From Notolepis coatsorum (Eukaryota > Chordata > Actinopteri > Aulopiformes > Paralepididae): DNA of 64,000 nt. The notes under the pieces were generated by a model. It did no database searches and was not told the origin of the DNA. It worked only from the letters and a program-made list of their open reading frames with translations. Both the position numbers and the translations under genes were made by a program. The stretch lies in the NCBI GenBank assembly GCA_963971535.1, contig OZ020594.1, positions 112,248,251 to 112,312,250 on the forward strand, written 5' to 3'. Positions 44,570-56,803 of this stretch are shown in pieces. Each line of letters opens with the position of its first letter. The stretch's first letter is position 1.

Positions 44570-46815
44570 CACACACACACACACAGTTTGTTGTTTTTGT
44601 TCTATTAGTGATTTACACACTTTCTCGGTTGGTTCATTATAAAAGATACAAACCTGAAAACAAACGCACTTAAATGTTAAATAAAAGGACCACAGTAATG
44701 AGGCAGGAACATATTTTTTTAATAATGGTAAAATTGTTATTTAAAAATGTGCCCCTAAAAAATATTTTTTGCCCCTAAATTTCTCATTTAGGGGCAAGTG
44801 TGCCCCTAGTGAAAAAGCTTAGCGTACAGCCCTGTGGTGGCTCAGATTCAGCAACAAGAGGAGGCAGACAGATGCGCAAAGGCAGTCTCACAGTCCAAAC
44901 AGGGCCAATGGACTAGCTGGGAAAACCTGGAGCATCGTAAGCTCACATGGAAGGATCTTTGGGAGATGGAAGGAAGCCAAATCAGCTTCATCATCAGAGC
45001 CACCTATGATGTTCTCCCCACGCCCAAGAACCTAAACCAGTGGTTTGGAGAAGATCCTTCTTGTGTGCTTTGCCAAACCCCCGCAACACTGAGGCACATC
45101 CTCACCGGCTGCAAAACCAGTTTGTCCCAAGGGCGCTACACCTGGAGACACAACCAGGTCCTAAGACAACTGGCAATCACCCTGGAAGGAAGGAGAACTA
45201 CCAACAATGCCCTCCCTCCCCCAATGCCTAGACACTCAAACACCACTTCTTTTGTAAGAGCAGGACAGCTCCCAGCAAAGCCATCTGCAAGAGTGGAGGC
45301 AACCCTCCTGGACACTGCCCGGGATTGGAGAATGCAGGTTGACTTGGACCAGAAACTAATCTTTCCGCCTGAGATAATTACAACTAACCTCAGGCCGGAC
45401 CTGGTCTTGTGGTCAACCTCCCAGAAGTCTGTATTCATTGTGGAACTAACTGTACCATGGGAGGCTGCAGTTGGTGAAGCATATGAACGCAAACGACTGA
45501 AGTACTCCGACATAGCAGCCGAGGCAGAACAATGCGGCTGGCGTGCCCAGGTGCTTCCGGTGGAGGTTGGTTCTAGAGGATTTGTTGCCATGTCCACAAC
45601 CAAGCTTCTTAAGGGGATGGGAGTGCGAGGACAGGCATTCCGACAAGCTGTCAAAACACTGTCAGAGGCTGCCGAACGAAGCAGCAGATGGCTATGGATT
45701 AAGAGAAAGGACCCCAATTGGGCTGCAAAATGACCATCGAGGGGTAAAAGCAGAGGGGGGCACACCTGGGACGCCAGGTGTTGCCGTTGAGCCCTTCGGA
45801 GGTGTCGTGGGCCTGTCAACGAAACACCAATGAAGGAGGGTGCCCACCTGAAGACCCCAGTGAAGCTTTTACCACTACCCCATTCAAAAAAGTGCTGATT
45901 ATCTAAGGGATTGTAATATCTAGTCCTATAAGCTCAACTGTTTGTTTTGTCGATAAGTGTATGTATGTCACGTTTGTATTGTCTACTGTAATGTCTAAAA
46001 AAAACTAATAAAAATATAAAAAATAAAAAAATAAAATGACAAATGGCATTGACACTTTAATTCACGGTTGGTTAAAAACACGTTTGTTTTATAATGCTCA
46101 CTCAGCAGACTGCAGTGTTGTTGATAAATTACGTCATATGGTATCGGAGCGCAGAATTAGAGGGTACTCGCCGATACCGATACCAGCATTTTAGGCAGTA
46201 TCGGCGGCATTTCCGATACTGGTATCGGTATCGGAACAACTCTAATCTCAAACCTACCGAAGTCGGCCCATGTAACCCCACTTCTCAGGGACTGGCTCCT
46301 CATTGCTGCACGAATCCGCTTCAAGGCCCTCGACCTGGCATACCGTGGGGCAAAGGGAACAGCTCCCGCCTACCTCCGGTCAATGGTCTCTAACTACATA
46401 CCCTCAAGACCCCTACGCTCTGCATCTTCTGGCCGCCTCAGACCTACTCCTATCCGAGCTCCGGGAGGGTCATCAAAGAGAAGTCGCCTATTCTCAGTCC
46501 TTGCCCCACAATGGTGGAATTAACTACCCACCCCAGTTAGGACAGCCGAAACCTGTCCAATCTTTCACCGTCGACTAAAGACGCACTTCTTCAACCATTA
46601 TCTGAAAAAAATTATAATAATAATAATAAATCAATAAAATCTAACCCTAATTAACCTTACCGTCATGCACTTGTCCTAATAAACTAACATACACTGTAGC
46701 ACTCAACACTTTGATGAACATTGTTACTCAGCTGATAGAGTTGTACCCTTCCTGATGACTTGTCGTACAGAACTTGTAAGTCGCTTTGGATAAAAGTGTC
46801 AGCTAAATTACTAAA

Positions 46816-47989
<1,174 letters not shown>

Positions 47990-48849
47990 TAGGCTTGGGC
48001 GGTATGACGGTATTATAATATACCGGGGTATTTAGAAATACCGACGGTATTGAAAATCAATACCGTCGTCACCGTCAAAATCACAGATGCGCTTCAGCTT
48101 CTATTACAGTGAAACTGAGTTTTGAGTGTAGTGCACACACTGAGTGTAGTGCACACACGCGCCAGCAGAGGGCGAGACCAGTCTAGTGGAGCGAGTGGGT
48201 CTTTTTACGGTAATGTTGCGACAGTGCTGTGAAAATACCGTAAAGCGTTGTGACGAGAGTTGATGTGTGTTGTTGTGGAGTGGTGCGCTGGTGGAGCAAG
48301 CAAATACTCTGTCTATTATATGTGAACTAAAGAGTACAAGGTTTACACAACAGCCCCCACCCGCCTTTTTATTGTATTTGTATCGTCCTGTACTATCCGC
48401 TGTCAGCTGTTTATCGCTCTCTGTGAGATACTGAGCTTGATTAGATAGCGTTAGCTCACGCTAACTAGCGTTAGCTCTGCGGCTAATCTTAGATTACCCT
48501 GAACTAAATCAATGGCTAGGTTATAAAGCATTCGAGTCGTTTTCACTGCACATAGAAGTAGCCAAACAACGGGAGCATTTCGGGAGCATATGGCCAAAAC
48601 TCATGCAATTTCGAGCCCTTAACGAATCAAATAGTCTGCCAAGGCTAGATGCTAACGCAGTAACGCTAACGGTGCGGGCTTCCGACTACCAATCTGAGAG
48701 CTGACGATGATTTGTTTACTTGGTAACACGCGTTGCCACCCCCCCCCCCCCACTGATGAAAAAGAAAGTCATACCGTCAAATACCGTGCACCGGGGTATG
48801 ATGTGATAAAGGTATAACGGTGTGAAAAAAAGGATACCGCCCAAGCCTA
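47990..48849. mobile_element. hAT-type MITE (860 bp), TSD ATGGGTTC
   Basis: The termini TAGGCTTGGGCGGTAT and TACCGCCCAAGCCTA are inverted repeats. ATGGGTTC is duplicated exactly at 47982-47989 and 48850-48857. Subterminal ACCGTC/GACGGT motifs are rich near both ends. No transposase is present. Confidence 0.93.
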
Positions 48850-49099
48850 ATGGGTTCTTACCTATCTCGATGTGATTTATCTAGAGATATCCACTGCACG
48901 AATTTTAGGTGTTAATGAAGCCAGCATAGCAGTCTGGGTAGCTGTGGTGGAGAAGATAAAGGGAAGCATATAAACTTGTAATTTTCTGATGTTAAATGAA
49001 ATAGTGGATGTATAGTCCAAGTGGGGGTCCTGAGGGGGGGGGGTGGAGGGGGAGGGAAGGGGAAGGAAAGAGCGAGGAAGAGCGAGCATGTATTGTATT

Positions 49100-50427
49100 T
49101 GTAACTGAGGGGTACAATTCCCTGACTGTATTGATAAGTATGGTATCATTAAACCACTACCGTCTTATGTACATTCCTACTGGCCATACAGTACACAGGT
49201 ATCTAATGATGAACACTTCCCACAATGACTCGGTTCCACACAAAACTGGATTTAAGTATTTATTAGCAGTAATGATAGTACATAATATACTTTACTTTAC
49301 TTTGGATGCGCTTATAAGGCAAAGGAATGTGCGTAGGCAAATCAATAACGTATGTCCATTCTCATATTACGCAGGAGATAATAATACAACCTGAATCTTA
49401 GGAATTATATCTATGGTACACTAGTAATATAGCGGGAGATACTGGTAGGGTCCCCCCGGTTGTAAGCCAGCAAGGGTAGAGGATTTGTCGGTAGTAGAGT
49501 CTGGGTCAACGATGATAAGGAGACTCCAAGTACAGGAGACGGTGCAATAAGATCTTGATCCGCAGACGAATACAGCTGTTCTCCGTAGCATGCAGCTCAG
49601 CATGGAAGAAAGCTAGCCGGCCTCAAGCTTCTGAGAGGCAGACTCGACGTGGCTCCTCACAGGGTAAATCCCACACAATTGTGGGTGTCGGCGATTCTCC
49701 GCTCCATCAATTACAGGACCAAAAGCAAATATAATCCAGCCGAAAAGGGCTATGCAGTCGTCGGTAGGTTATCCAGTGTGCATAATCCACACGGTCCTCG
49801 TCTAGGGCCCCTCGGGTGAAAGCGCCATGGTAAGCAGCCCAGCCTGGATAAGCACTCTAGCTGGTACGAGGAAACGTTGGTGATGCTGGTCACTGTAGAA
49901 CTTTAGCCGCACGATACACTATACACAAATAGACTATTACTGACTTAATAGAATCGGTCGAACTCGACGGTACAGCGTTAAACTCTGATACTTCAGTTAT
50001 TAATTCGCACGCGGTCTCAATGCTCTATTTGGGGCCAAACAGGCCATACTTCACCACACGTTGTATCGTGGGTGAGGCTTCAACTTATTGGTAACTCTAC
50101 TTCTGTATTCACCTGCGCCGTATTTATACGTTTAGGTGAACAAACTAGTACCAGCTTTATTCCTGTCTCATATCCTTGCGCAGAACCGTTCATGTCCAGG
50201 CAAGTCCCCGGCGGTGACTTTGAACCAGACCTTGGAGGTATGGCTATGGCGCCTGTGGACCGCTGTCCAATAGGAGAATGAAATATTATGGTCTGTACTA
50301 GGCTAAAGGGATATTCCGTGTATATGTACAAGGAATATACAAGGGATATCAAACGATATACAAATATTATGCAATATATATCAATCAATAAATATATATA
50401 TTCGGTTTAATCTGATCCTTCGTAACA
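49100..50427 (-). mobile_element. Solo LTR (1328 bp), TSD GTATT
   Basis: On the minus strand it begins TGTTACGAAGG and ends CTCAGTTACA, the TG...CA form of an LTR. GTATT flanks it at 49095-49099 and 50428-50432, a 5-bp TSD. A second copy in the other orientation is at 59580-60928. No internal coding region is attached, so LTR-LTR recombination probably removed it. The superfamily cannot be told from the LTR alone. Confidence 0.88.
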
Positions 50428-50599
50428 GTATTTATTATTTTTATGTCTTTTAATCTACATTTATTTTGATTTAATTACTGGACTGTCATTATTGTTATTA
50501 TTATTTCTGTCATTGTCCTGTGATTTATGATCGATTATTACTGTTACTGTATTGTTTGTCTAGTTTCATGTTAAAAAAAAAAAAAAAAAACATTTGGTA

Positions 50600-51481
50600 A
50601 AAAAAATGTAATGGTACACAGAAGCCACGGTTCGGTACGTACCTCGGTATTGGTGTCACGGTTTGGTATGAGTTCGGTACAACAGGAAAAAAATATTTAT
50701 AATTATTATTATAAATTTATAATAATAATAATAATTATTATTATTATTAAATAGAATCATATTCTATAGGCTTGCCGTGGTAGTCAGTGATACTGGTGTC
50801 ATTCTGTGTTCAGGCATCCAGTAAATTAATTGCCTACTGCCCCCTTAACAACTTATGCAACAACTTAGTTTCCTTAGTTTAACTTAACGTGAAGCTGAGA
50901 CTGAAGAAGACTAGAGAACAGATGACATGTTACACAACAATGGCAGAGGATTTATCTTTTTTCTTTTTTGATCGGCTGTGCCTGTGAGACTAAGTCTGCG
51001 AGAGAAAGAAGCGTGTGTGTTTGTGTGTCCATTGGTTAACATTATTGGGCGAACAAGAAAACTAAAGGAAACTGTAAAATTGCAATGACCCTGCTGTGTT
51101 ACAATAAACATTAATAATTCATGCATGGTTTTGTTTTAGGGACACCTCGCTGTACTAGACTAGTAAACGGGAGGGGAGGAGGGCAGAAGCGACCCAGTGC
51201 AGTGTCAGTGTTGTTCTGTCCACTTGTCATCGATCGTGCCTTCTTTACAAGCTTCAACGTTTTATTCATCATCTACATTTGGCCATACAAGCTTAATATT
51301 CAACGTTAAAGATCAGTGTAAGCCAGTGTAAAGTAAAGATATTGAGCATAGATTTGTAAAATGTGCTCCCCCTAGTTTCACCTAGTGGTATGAGACGTAT
51401 TCTTCGTATGGCTGCGCGTGCCGCATCGTGACGCACGTACCGTAAATTTGCGGGACGAATACACGTACCGTTACACCCCTA
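50600..51481. mobile_element. hAT-type element, left end eroded
   Basis: The right end reads CCGTTACACCCCTA (minus strand TAGGGGTGTAACGGTACGTG). The left end AATGTAATGGTACACAGAAG, with following GGTACG motifs, is the degraded counterpart. GGTACGT/ACGTACC motifs fill both subterminal regions. I found no clean TSD. AT-rich sequence and poly-A precede it. Confidence 0.6.
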
Positions 51482-51482
51482 G

Positions 51483-51655
51483 TACATGTACACCTCCAAT
51501 ACTGTACATGTACACACATGTATACCTCTGATACTGTACATTTACACACAACTACAGGTACACCTCCAATACTGTACATGTACACAACTACAGGTACACC
51601 TCCAATACTGTACATGTACACACAACTACACGTACACCTCCAATACTGTACATGT
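51483..51655. repeat. Short tandem repeat, ~32-42-bp units
   Basis: GTACACCTCCAATACTGTAC recurs about five times, joined by ATGTACACACAAC-type spacers of varying length. Not coding. Confidence 0.85.
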
Positions 51656-51729
51656 AGCTAAGAAAAGGCAAGGGTATCTAGAAAGGAAAACTGAGGATTT
51701 CGAGGTAAGGAGACTAAGGAGGAGAAAGA

Positions 51730-52212
51730 GACGTAAAGGAGGGGACAGGGACTGCTTACTCTTACAGAGAGAGAGACGTAAAGGAGGAGACGGGGACGTA
51801 AAGGAGGGGACAGGGACTGCTTACTCTCACAGAGAGACGTAAAGGAGGGGACAGGGACTGCTTACTCTTACAGAGAGAGACGTAAAGGAGGGGACAGGGA
51901 CTGCTTACTCTTACAGAGAGAGAGACGTAAAGGAGGGGACCGGGACTGCTTACTCTTACAGAGAGAGACGTAAAGGAGGGGACAGGGACTGCTTACTCTC
52001 ACAGAGAGACGTAAAGGAGGGGACAGGGACTGCTTACTCTTACAGAGAGAGACGTAAAGGAGGGGACAGGGACTGCTTACTCTTACAGAGAGAGACGTAA
52101 AGGAGGGGACAGGGACTGCTTACTCTTACAGAGAGAGAGACGTAAAGGAGGGGACAGGGACTGCTTACTCTTACAGAGAGAGAGACGTAAAGGAGGGGAC
52201 AGGGACTGCTTA
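51730..52212. repeat. ~43-bp minisatellite, first block
   Basis: The unit GACGTAAAGGAGGGGACAGG plus GACTGCTTACTCTTACAGAGA varies from 41 to 45 bp through the number of GA pairs, with one short 20-bp unit near 51775. There are about eleven units. The array is interrupted at 52213 and resumes as fragments at 52738, 53769 and 57261. Confidence 0.93.
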
Positions 52213-52433
52213 AGGTGCTCCCATAGTCGAGCAGACTGTACACAGAGCAGACTCCGCGCGGCTCTTTGAGCTTTCATAGTCGAGCAGATCTCAGCGGACG
52301 TCCGCGGTCTATTTCCTACATTTCTCGCACCAGTTTTACTACATTTCCCACAATTCTGTCTGTTCTACTGTACTGGCAGATCAGAGGGAACATTATCAGC
52401 GGGAGAGCAAGAGAGAGAGAGAGCAAGAGAGAG

Positions 52434-52466
<33 letters not shown>

Positions 52467-52737
52467 TAGAGCGAGAGAGAGATAGAGCTTTGGGCTCATC
52501 TCTCTCCTCGCGCCACCAATCGCTTGCGCAGTGTCACATTTAATGCAGTTCGATGTCAACCAAAACGCCGAGCAGCGTTTTGTGTGACACCAAGTCAGCG
52601 GCGCGGATGTCCGCGCGTCAGGAAATAGGAGCTTCGCACCTGTGGGTCTGCTGTCCGCTGAGATCAAAGCTCAAAGAGCCGCGCGGACCTCCGCGGAGTC
52701 TGCTCTGTGTACAGTCTGCTCGACTATGGGAGCGCCT
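52213..52737. mobile_element. Harbinger-type MITE (525 bp), TSD TTA
   Basis: AGGTGCTCCCATAGTCGAGC at the left pairs with the right end GCTCGACTATGGGAGCGCCT; the inverted repeat extends about 75 bp. TTA flanks both sides (52210-52212, 52738-52740), and joining the flanks restores a normal minisatellite unit. A 3-bp TTA/TAA target is characteristic of PIF/Harbinger. A (GA)n-rich stretch lies at about 52408-52490. Confidence 0.85.
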
Positions 52738-52753
52738 TTACTCTTACAGAGTG

Positions 52754-53768
52754 TAGGGATGCACCGATATGAAAATTTGCCACCGATACCGATTGTTCAA
52801 CTAACACAATCGGCCGATACCGATATTTGTGGCAAAAATCTTGAATTTTTAATTTTAATTTTTTTAATATATATATTTTTTTGTAATATATATATATATT
52901 TTTTTATGAAACTACTGTATATTTGTGTTACAAATTGTGCTCACCGATATGAACATAGGCCTCTTTACTTACTTAAAAAAAGGAAACATCAAGAAATAGC
53001 ACTATCTTTCTCCCAGTATGTTCTGCAGGGCTGCAGCTAGATACTAGTTCTCCCAGTATGGTCTACCGGCTGGGCTGCAGCTGGATACTATTGTCTCAAC
53101 CAGAGTCTCAACCAATGAAATTTTGATTGACAGTCGATTCTGCCAATTACGTCACACACCGCTTGCACCCGTCTCTGCTGTTACCACCAATCGGCAAGCG
53201 CGTATAAATTTTTTACTTCCGCTTTTGTCCGCCATTGATTTTGACGAGAGAGGTTTTCTAGAACAACAACAACGGCGGTGCGGCCGACGTTTAGCTTTTA
53301 GCTCCGCAGGATGACTTAAACGAGGCATAATGATTTTACTGCAACGATTGTTATAATAAAACAAAGCCTTTCTATACATGTGTCTGATTGAAAACTTTAT
53401 TAACAGATTGCAGAATGGGTAAAACTCAGGGCTCTATGATCAACGGAAGGAACTGAGCTAGTATGAACGCGGGCTTGCTACGTTCGGGTAAATAATATGC
53501 TGATGTTATTGAACGTGTAACACTAACTATATAAAGTTAATGCCACAAAACGAATGCCTCGTTAATCATTAGTAGTAACTTTGATGCAGTAGCTTGTGTG
53601 TGTGTGTGTGTGTGTGGGGGACTGGGGACCGTTGTGGAGGTCGCAAGTGAACCTTTTTTTGTCTTTTGACGCTACACAAATTGATGGATATTTATCGGCT
53701 ACTGCCATCGGCACATTCGAGCTTATCGGCCGATACAGATACCCGACCGATACATCGGTGCACCCCTA
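52754..53768. mobile_element. hAT-type MITE (1015 bp) in the minisatellite
   Basis: The termini TAGGGATGCACCGATAT and ATCGGTGCACCCCTA are inverted repeats. The flanks ACAGAGTG (52746-52753) and ACAAAGAG (53769-53776) match at six of eight bases, and both derive from the minisatellite's ACAGAGAG. It belongs to the same family as 58725-61587 and shares its interior with the MITE at 1426-2471. Confidence 0.87.
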
Positions 53769-54238
53769 ACAAAGAGACGTAAAGGAGGGGACAGGGATTG
53801 CTTACTCTTACATAGCGCTTTTAAACCGCCCGGGCTCCGGTTCAAGCTCCAGCTCCGTTCTGAACCCTCTGAACCCTGGTGCTCTCTGGCGAACCACCCG
53901 GCGTTTACACCCATTTAAGCAGAACCAACATTCCACCGTCTCCGTCATCAATGGGGGCGTTAACCAGGCGGAGGTAGAAATAATGCGTGGAGAGCGAGCC
54001 TCAACGCGCGAGCACACACAAAAGCACACACACGCACTGTATACGTTTGAAATGAATCGTTCCAGCAAAGTAGGCTTCTATTATTCTAATTACTGTTTTA
54101 ACAGTAGTAGTACAGTAGTAAGTCCTACTGTAGAACATGACATATTAGCATGACATCTGATTTACTAATGCCAATAATAAACAACAACCGCAATTGGCAC
54201 TTGAAAGGGTAAATAATGGTCAGTCGCAATTCATGGCA

Positions 54239-54306
54239 GCCCGTTTAGCTCAGCAGGTTAGTTTCCCTGCCTGTGGACCGAAAGGTCCCGAGTTCGAATC
54301 TTGGTA
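54239..54306 (+). repeat. tRNA-like sequence in the left fold-back arm
   Basis: GCCCGTTTAGCTCAGCAGGT begins a tRNA-like stretch with A-box TAGCTCAGCAGGTTAG and B-box GAGTTCGAATC. The acceptor stem does not close properly at the 3' side, so this is a tRNA relic or tRNA-derived Pol III promoter rather than a working tRNA gene. Confidence 0.65.
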
Positions 54307-54465
54307 ACTTTTTTTTCTTTTTCTGTAACGTTAATTAATTTATACACTGGTGTCCCAAAAAGGACACTAACACTACCTTATGCATACTGCACCTTATGTG
54401 AAAACTGTGATACTGTATATTTCAGTTAGTTAGATAGTAAATTATATTGATTTATTTGTTTACAC

Positions 54466-55327
54466 TAGGGATGTCCCGATCCGATCACGTGATCGGGATC
54501 GGCGTCGATCACGTGCTTTTCAGAGGATCGGGGATCGGGAAAAAATTATAATAAAAATCGGCAGTCAAAAAAAGAAAAATTTTATTCAATAAACATGACC
54601 ATGTCCACGTCTTAAACTCATACAGAGGCCTTAGTTTTGGTTTTAAATTACATATAATATATCATCATTAATGTATTTATTGTCACACAGAGCAGAATAA
54701 TTGTCCACAACAAACACATTCCCCTTTAATTTTCACCGTTGCAACAAACACCCCTTTAATTTAGACGCTACACGCTACACGCTCGACCACATCACAACAA
54801 CAGTACAACACGTCGCTCCCGAAACACGGTTAATATCCACTGACTTGAGCAGCTAGACTTAATGTCAGAGGTTTGGAACTAAGCATTTTAAAATAGAAAG
54901 TCAAGCCAGTTGCAATGTTTGCAAGGAGGACAGGCTGGAGGCGAAGTTTTCAGACTAACTTTTCACCTGGAGGATAACGTTACGTGACTGAGGATTATCG
55001 TCGGCGTTTCAGACCAGAATGGACCATTACGTAAGTCGAACACTGAATGTATACTAATGTGCAAACATATATTGAAACTTTTAATATTTCTCATATGAAG
55101 CAGAAGCACATTTCTCAGGGTGAATGTAATAACAAAAGCCTCCGCTCTCGCGCCCCGGACTATAGGCAACAGATGGGCTTGTCTCGCTCTGCCAGTTTCT
55201 GACAAAAATGCGTCAAAATTGATTACTAATGTGAAAGATCGGATCGGAAACGATCGGATCGATAGATATTTAAAATCACATGATCGGGATCGGATCGGAA
55301 GCAAAAAAGGCGATCGGGACATCCCTA
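54466..55327. mobile_element. hAT-type MITE (862 bp), TSD GTTTACAC
   Basis: The termini TAGGGATGTCCCGATC and GATCGGGACATCCCTA are inverted repeats. GTTTACAC is duplicated exactly at 54458-54465 and 55328-55335. GATCGGGATCGG motifs are dense near both ends. It is nested in the fold-back element core. Confidence 0.95.
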
Positions 55328-55441
55328 GTTTACACTGCTTGTATAGTTTTTACTACCTGTACCCCCCCCCCCCATGCTGCTATGATGCCTGCATTTCCCC
55401 AAGGGGATCAATAAAGGAATATCTTATCTTATCAACCAGAG

Positions 55442-56691
55442 CAGGGTTAGGAATTAACATTTTTTTTCAAGGGCTTTTTTTGCCCCCCTTAATTGATTTT
55501 CGGGGGCTTTTTTTATTTATTTTGGGGGCACAATTTTTATAATGAAAATTAACAAAGATTATAAAACATTGTTGACACTTTTTTTTACAGTCTTCGTCCC
55601 TATGTTTGATAACGTAATGTTAATGTCTCCATATATATAGGGCTCTACGCTAACCTTTTTACCAAGGAGCACATGTGCTCCTAAATAAAATGTTAATAAA
55701 TAAAATCTAAATACAAATTTAGGAGCACACAGAAATTTAGGAGCACAGTGACAATTGTTCAAGTAACACACACACACACACGCACACAATGTGTGACATC
55801 ATGGCTTGGTTTCATGTTTTGAGGTACCTTCAATTATCTGTAAATAATACAAACATACTCTATCTAAATAGATTAAATATGATTGTCCCTGAGGGCAAGT
55901 TGTGTTGTTGTCTTGATATATCTACAAATAGCAGATGAATAACCTGTTGCCTCTGGATCAATGAATGTCTAATATTGAATAATATTATTAGATATTTTAT
56001 TTTTAACATCCCTAATTCCAACAGTCAAGAGGCTTGTTTCAAATTGATGAAAAACCCCACCCCCGCAACGTTTGTGAGTATAGGCTCTGGCCAGATCGAT
56101 CAATGAAATACGTTGCGCGCTCAGCGCTGTGGAATGAAGGAAATGCGCATCGGGATCGGATTTGGATGTTATTCTTAATCTTTGGAGTTGTGTTACAAAT
56201 GGAACGGTCTTTCCCCGCCGAACACAAGTTACTTAACGTTACACAGGTCGCGCTATGCAGATGCTTAGCTTGCTAACGTTAAGATAGCAGTGTAATGCTT
56301 GAGGAGAGCAGAGCGCTCTGTCTGTGTTCGCATCCTCTGCCTGTAACACGCAGCGGGCCCCGCCTCCCTCCTCCTTGGAACAAACATTCCACCCAAAAAC
56401 TGAATTTCAGTCCAGTTTCAATCTGAACTATTAACAGCGGAGCTGTTTTGTAATCTTCACAATCACTCGTCTGTCTCGCACACTGCAAGTAAATGATTTT
56501 TCCGGTTTGCACACACACATTATTAGGGGCAAATACGAGGGAAATGCTCGCACTGTAGAGCATATATATAATTATATATATAATTAGTAAACTGTCTGGG
56601 GCTTTTTTTGCCTCCCTTAACTGATTTTCGAGGGCATTTGGTCAATTTTCGAGGGCATTTTGCCCCAAGCCCCCGTTAATTTCGAACCCTG
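55442..56691. mobile_element. hAT-type element (1250 bp), TSD AACCAGAG
   Basis: CAGGGTTAGGAATTAAC at the left and GTTAATTTCGAACCCTG at the right are inverted repeats. AACCAGAG is duplicated exactly at 55434-55441 and 56692-56699. GGGGGC/GAGGGC blocks with runs of T lie at both ends. A stretch starting GGGCTCTACGCTAACC near 55640 resembles another hAT end and may mark a further nested copy. There is no transposase. Confidence 0.93.
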
Positions 56692-56736
56692 AACCAGAGT
56701 GTATAAATTAATTAACGTTACAAAAAAAAAAAATTT

Positions 56737-56803
56737 ACCAAGATTGGAACTCGGGACCTTTCGGTCCACACACATGGAAACTAACCTCCCGAGCTAAACG
56801 GGC
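56737..56803 (-). repeat. tRNA-like sequence in the right fold-back arm
   Basis: Inverted partner of 54239-54306. The A-box region differs (GCTCGGGAGGTTAG), as does the B-box (GAGTTCCAATC), so it has decayed more than the left copy. Confidence 0.6.

Larger units (their letters stand above)
42735..44834. mobile_element. hAT-type element inside the RLE retrotransposon ORF
   Basis: The ends CAGGCCTGTACACT and AGCGTACAGCCCTG are imperfect inverted repeats. TGGTG flanks both ends (42730-42734, 44835-44839); six of eight bases match if an 8-bp target is assumed. Removing the element plus one TGGTG restores the ORF exactly (K-L-V-V-A-Q-I). GCCCCTAAA blocks lie near both ends. It has no transposase and carries the miniature LTR element at 44094-44569. 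Confidence 0.85.
40296..45733 (+). pseudogene. R2-like polyprotein: zinc finger, RT, CCHC, PD-(D/E)XK endonuclease
   Basis: One protein is split by a hAT: codons at 40296-42734 continue in phase at 44840-45733, about 1,110 residues in all. A Cys/His finger (CSCGW...RIHQGRMKC, residues about 21-43) is followed by a basic linker. RT motifs are IPKAWRRAGGVVIPKEKD, LFLDLANAFGSV (catalytic Asp, about 451), GIMAGCTISPLAF and CAYMDDMTTL (about 550; YMDD, not YADD). After the hAT come CVLCQTPATLRHILTGC (C-x2-C-x7-H-x4-C) and RPDLVLWS...VFIVELTVPWE with a downstream KRLKY, the restriction-like endonuclease. By family knowledge it nicks the target and primes reverse transcription. Apart from the hAT there is no frameshift or stop, so the lesion is recent. 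The start codon is the first in-frame ATG and is uncertain. Confidence 0.9.
40076..45918 (+). mobile_element. RLE-type (R2/NeSL-like) non-LTR retrotransposon, near full-length
   Basis: A perfect 22-bp direct repeat (40054-40075 and 45919-45940, beginning TCTAGTCC and ending CTCAACTG) bounds it. Removing the hAT at 42735-44834 and one 5-bp target copy leaves about 3.7 kb: a 5' UTR of about 220 bp, a single long ORF and a 3' UTR of about 185 bp. R2-group elements are often sequence-specific; this one landed in an L1 3' UTR. I see no poly(A) tail. A fragment of the same family is at 975-1174. Confidence 0.92.
39250..46031 (+). mobile_element. 5'-truncated L1, itself split by an RLE retrotransposon
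   Basis: TAAAATGACAAATG (14 bp) is repeated at 39236-39249 and 46032-46045. The element comprises the end of ORF2 (39250-39773), a long AT-rich 3' UTR, and an A-rich terminus just before 46031. The 3' UTR is interrupted at 40054-45940. Confidence 0.9.
38405..46244. mobile_element. hAT-type element hosting a four-deep nest, TSD ATCTCAAA
   Basis: The termini TAGAGATGTTCCGATACC and GGTATCGGAACAACTCTA are inverted repeats with one mismatch. ATCTCAAA is duplicated exactly at 38397-38404 and 46245-46252, within the L2 coding sequence. Without its L1 insertion the element is about 1.04 kb. Part of the interior (about 39030-39110) is shared, inverted, with the hAT at 58725-61587 (about 61090-61170). 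No transposase was found. Confidence 0.92.
38366..46815 (+). mobile_element. RSg-1-like L2 LINE 3' end, split by a nest of five elements
   Basis: The left piece (38366-38404) encodes IQNAAARLIS. The right piece (46253-46815) continues NLPKS, IAARIRFKALDLAYR, AYLRSMVSNY, LRSASSGRL, SKRSRLFSVLAPQWWN and LKTHFFNH. The 3' UTR ends AAGTCGCTTTGGATAAAAGT...CTAAATTACTAAATGTAAT, the fish L2/HpaI-SINE-type tail. A stop replaces the residue after QWWN. A second copy of this family is at 62741-64000. Confidence 0.88.
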
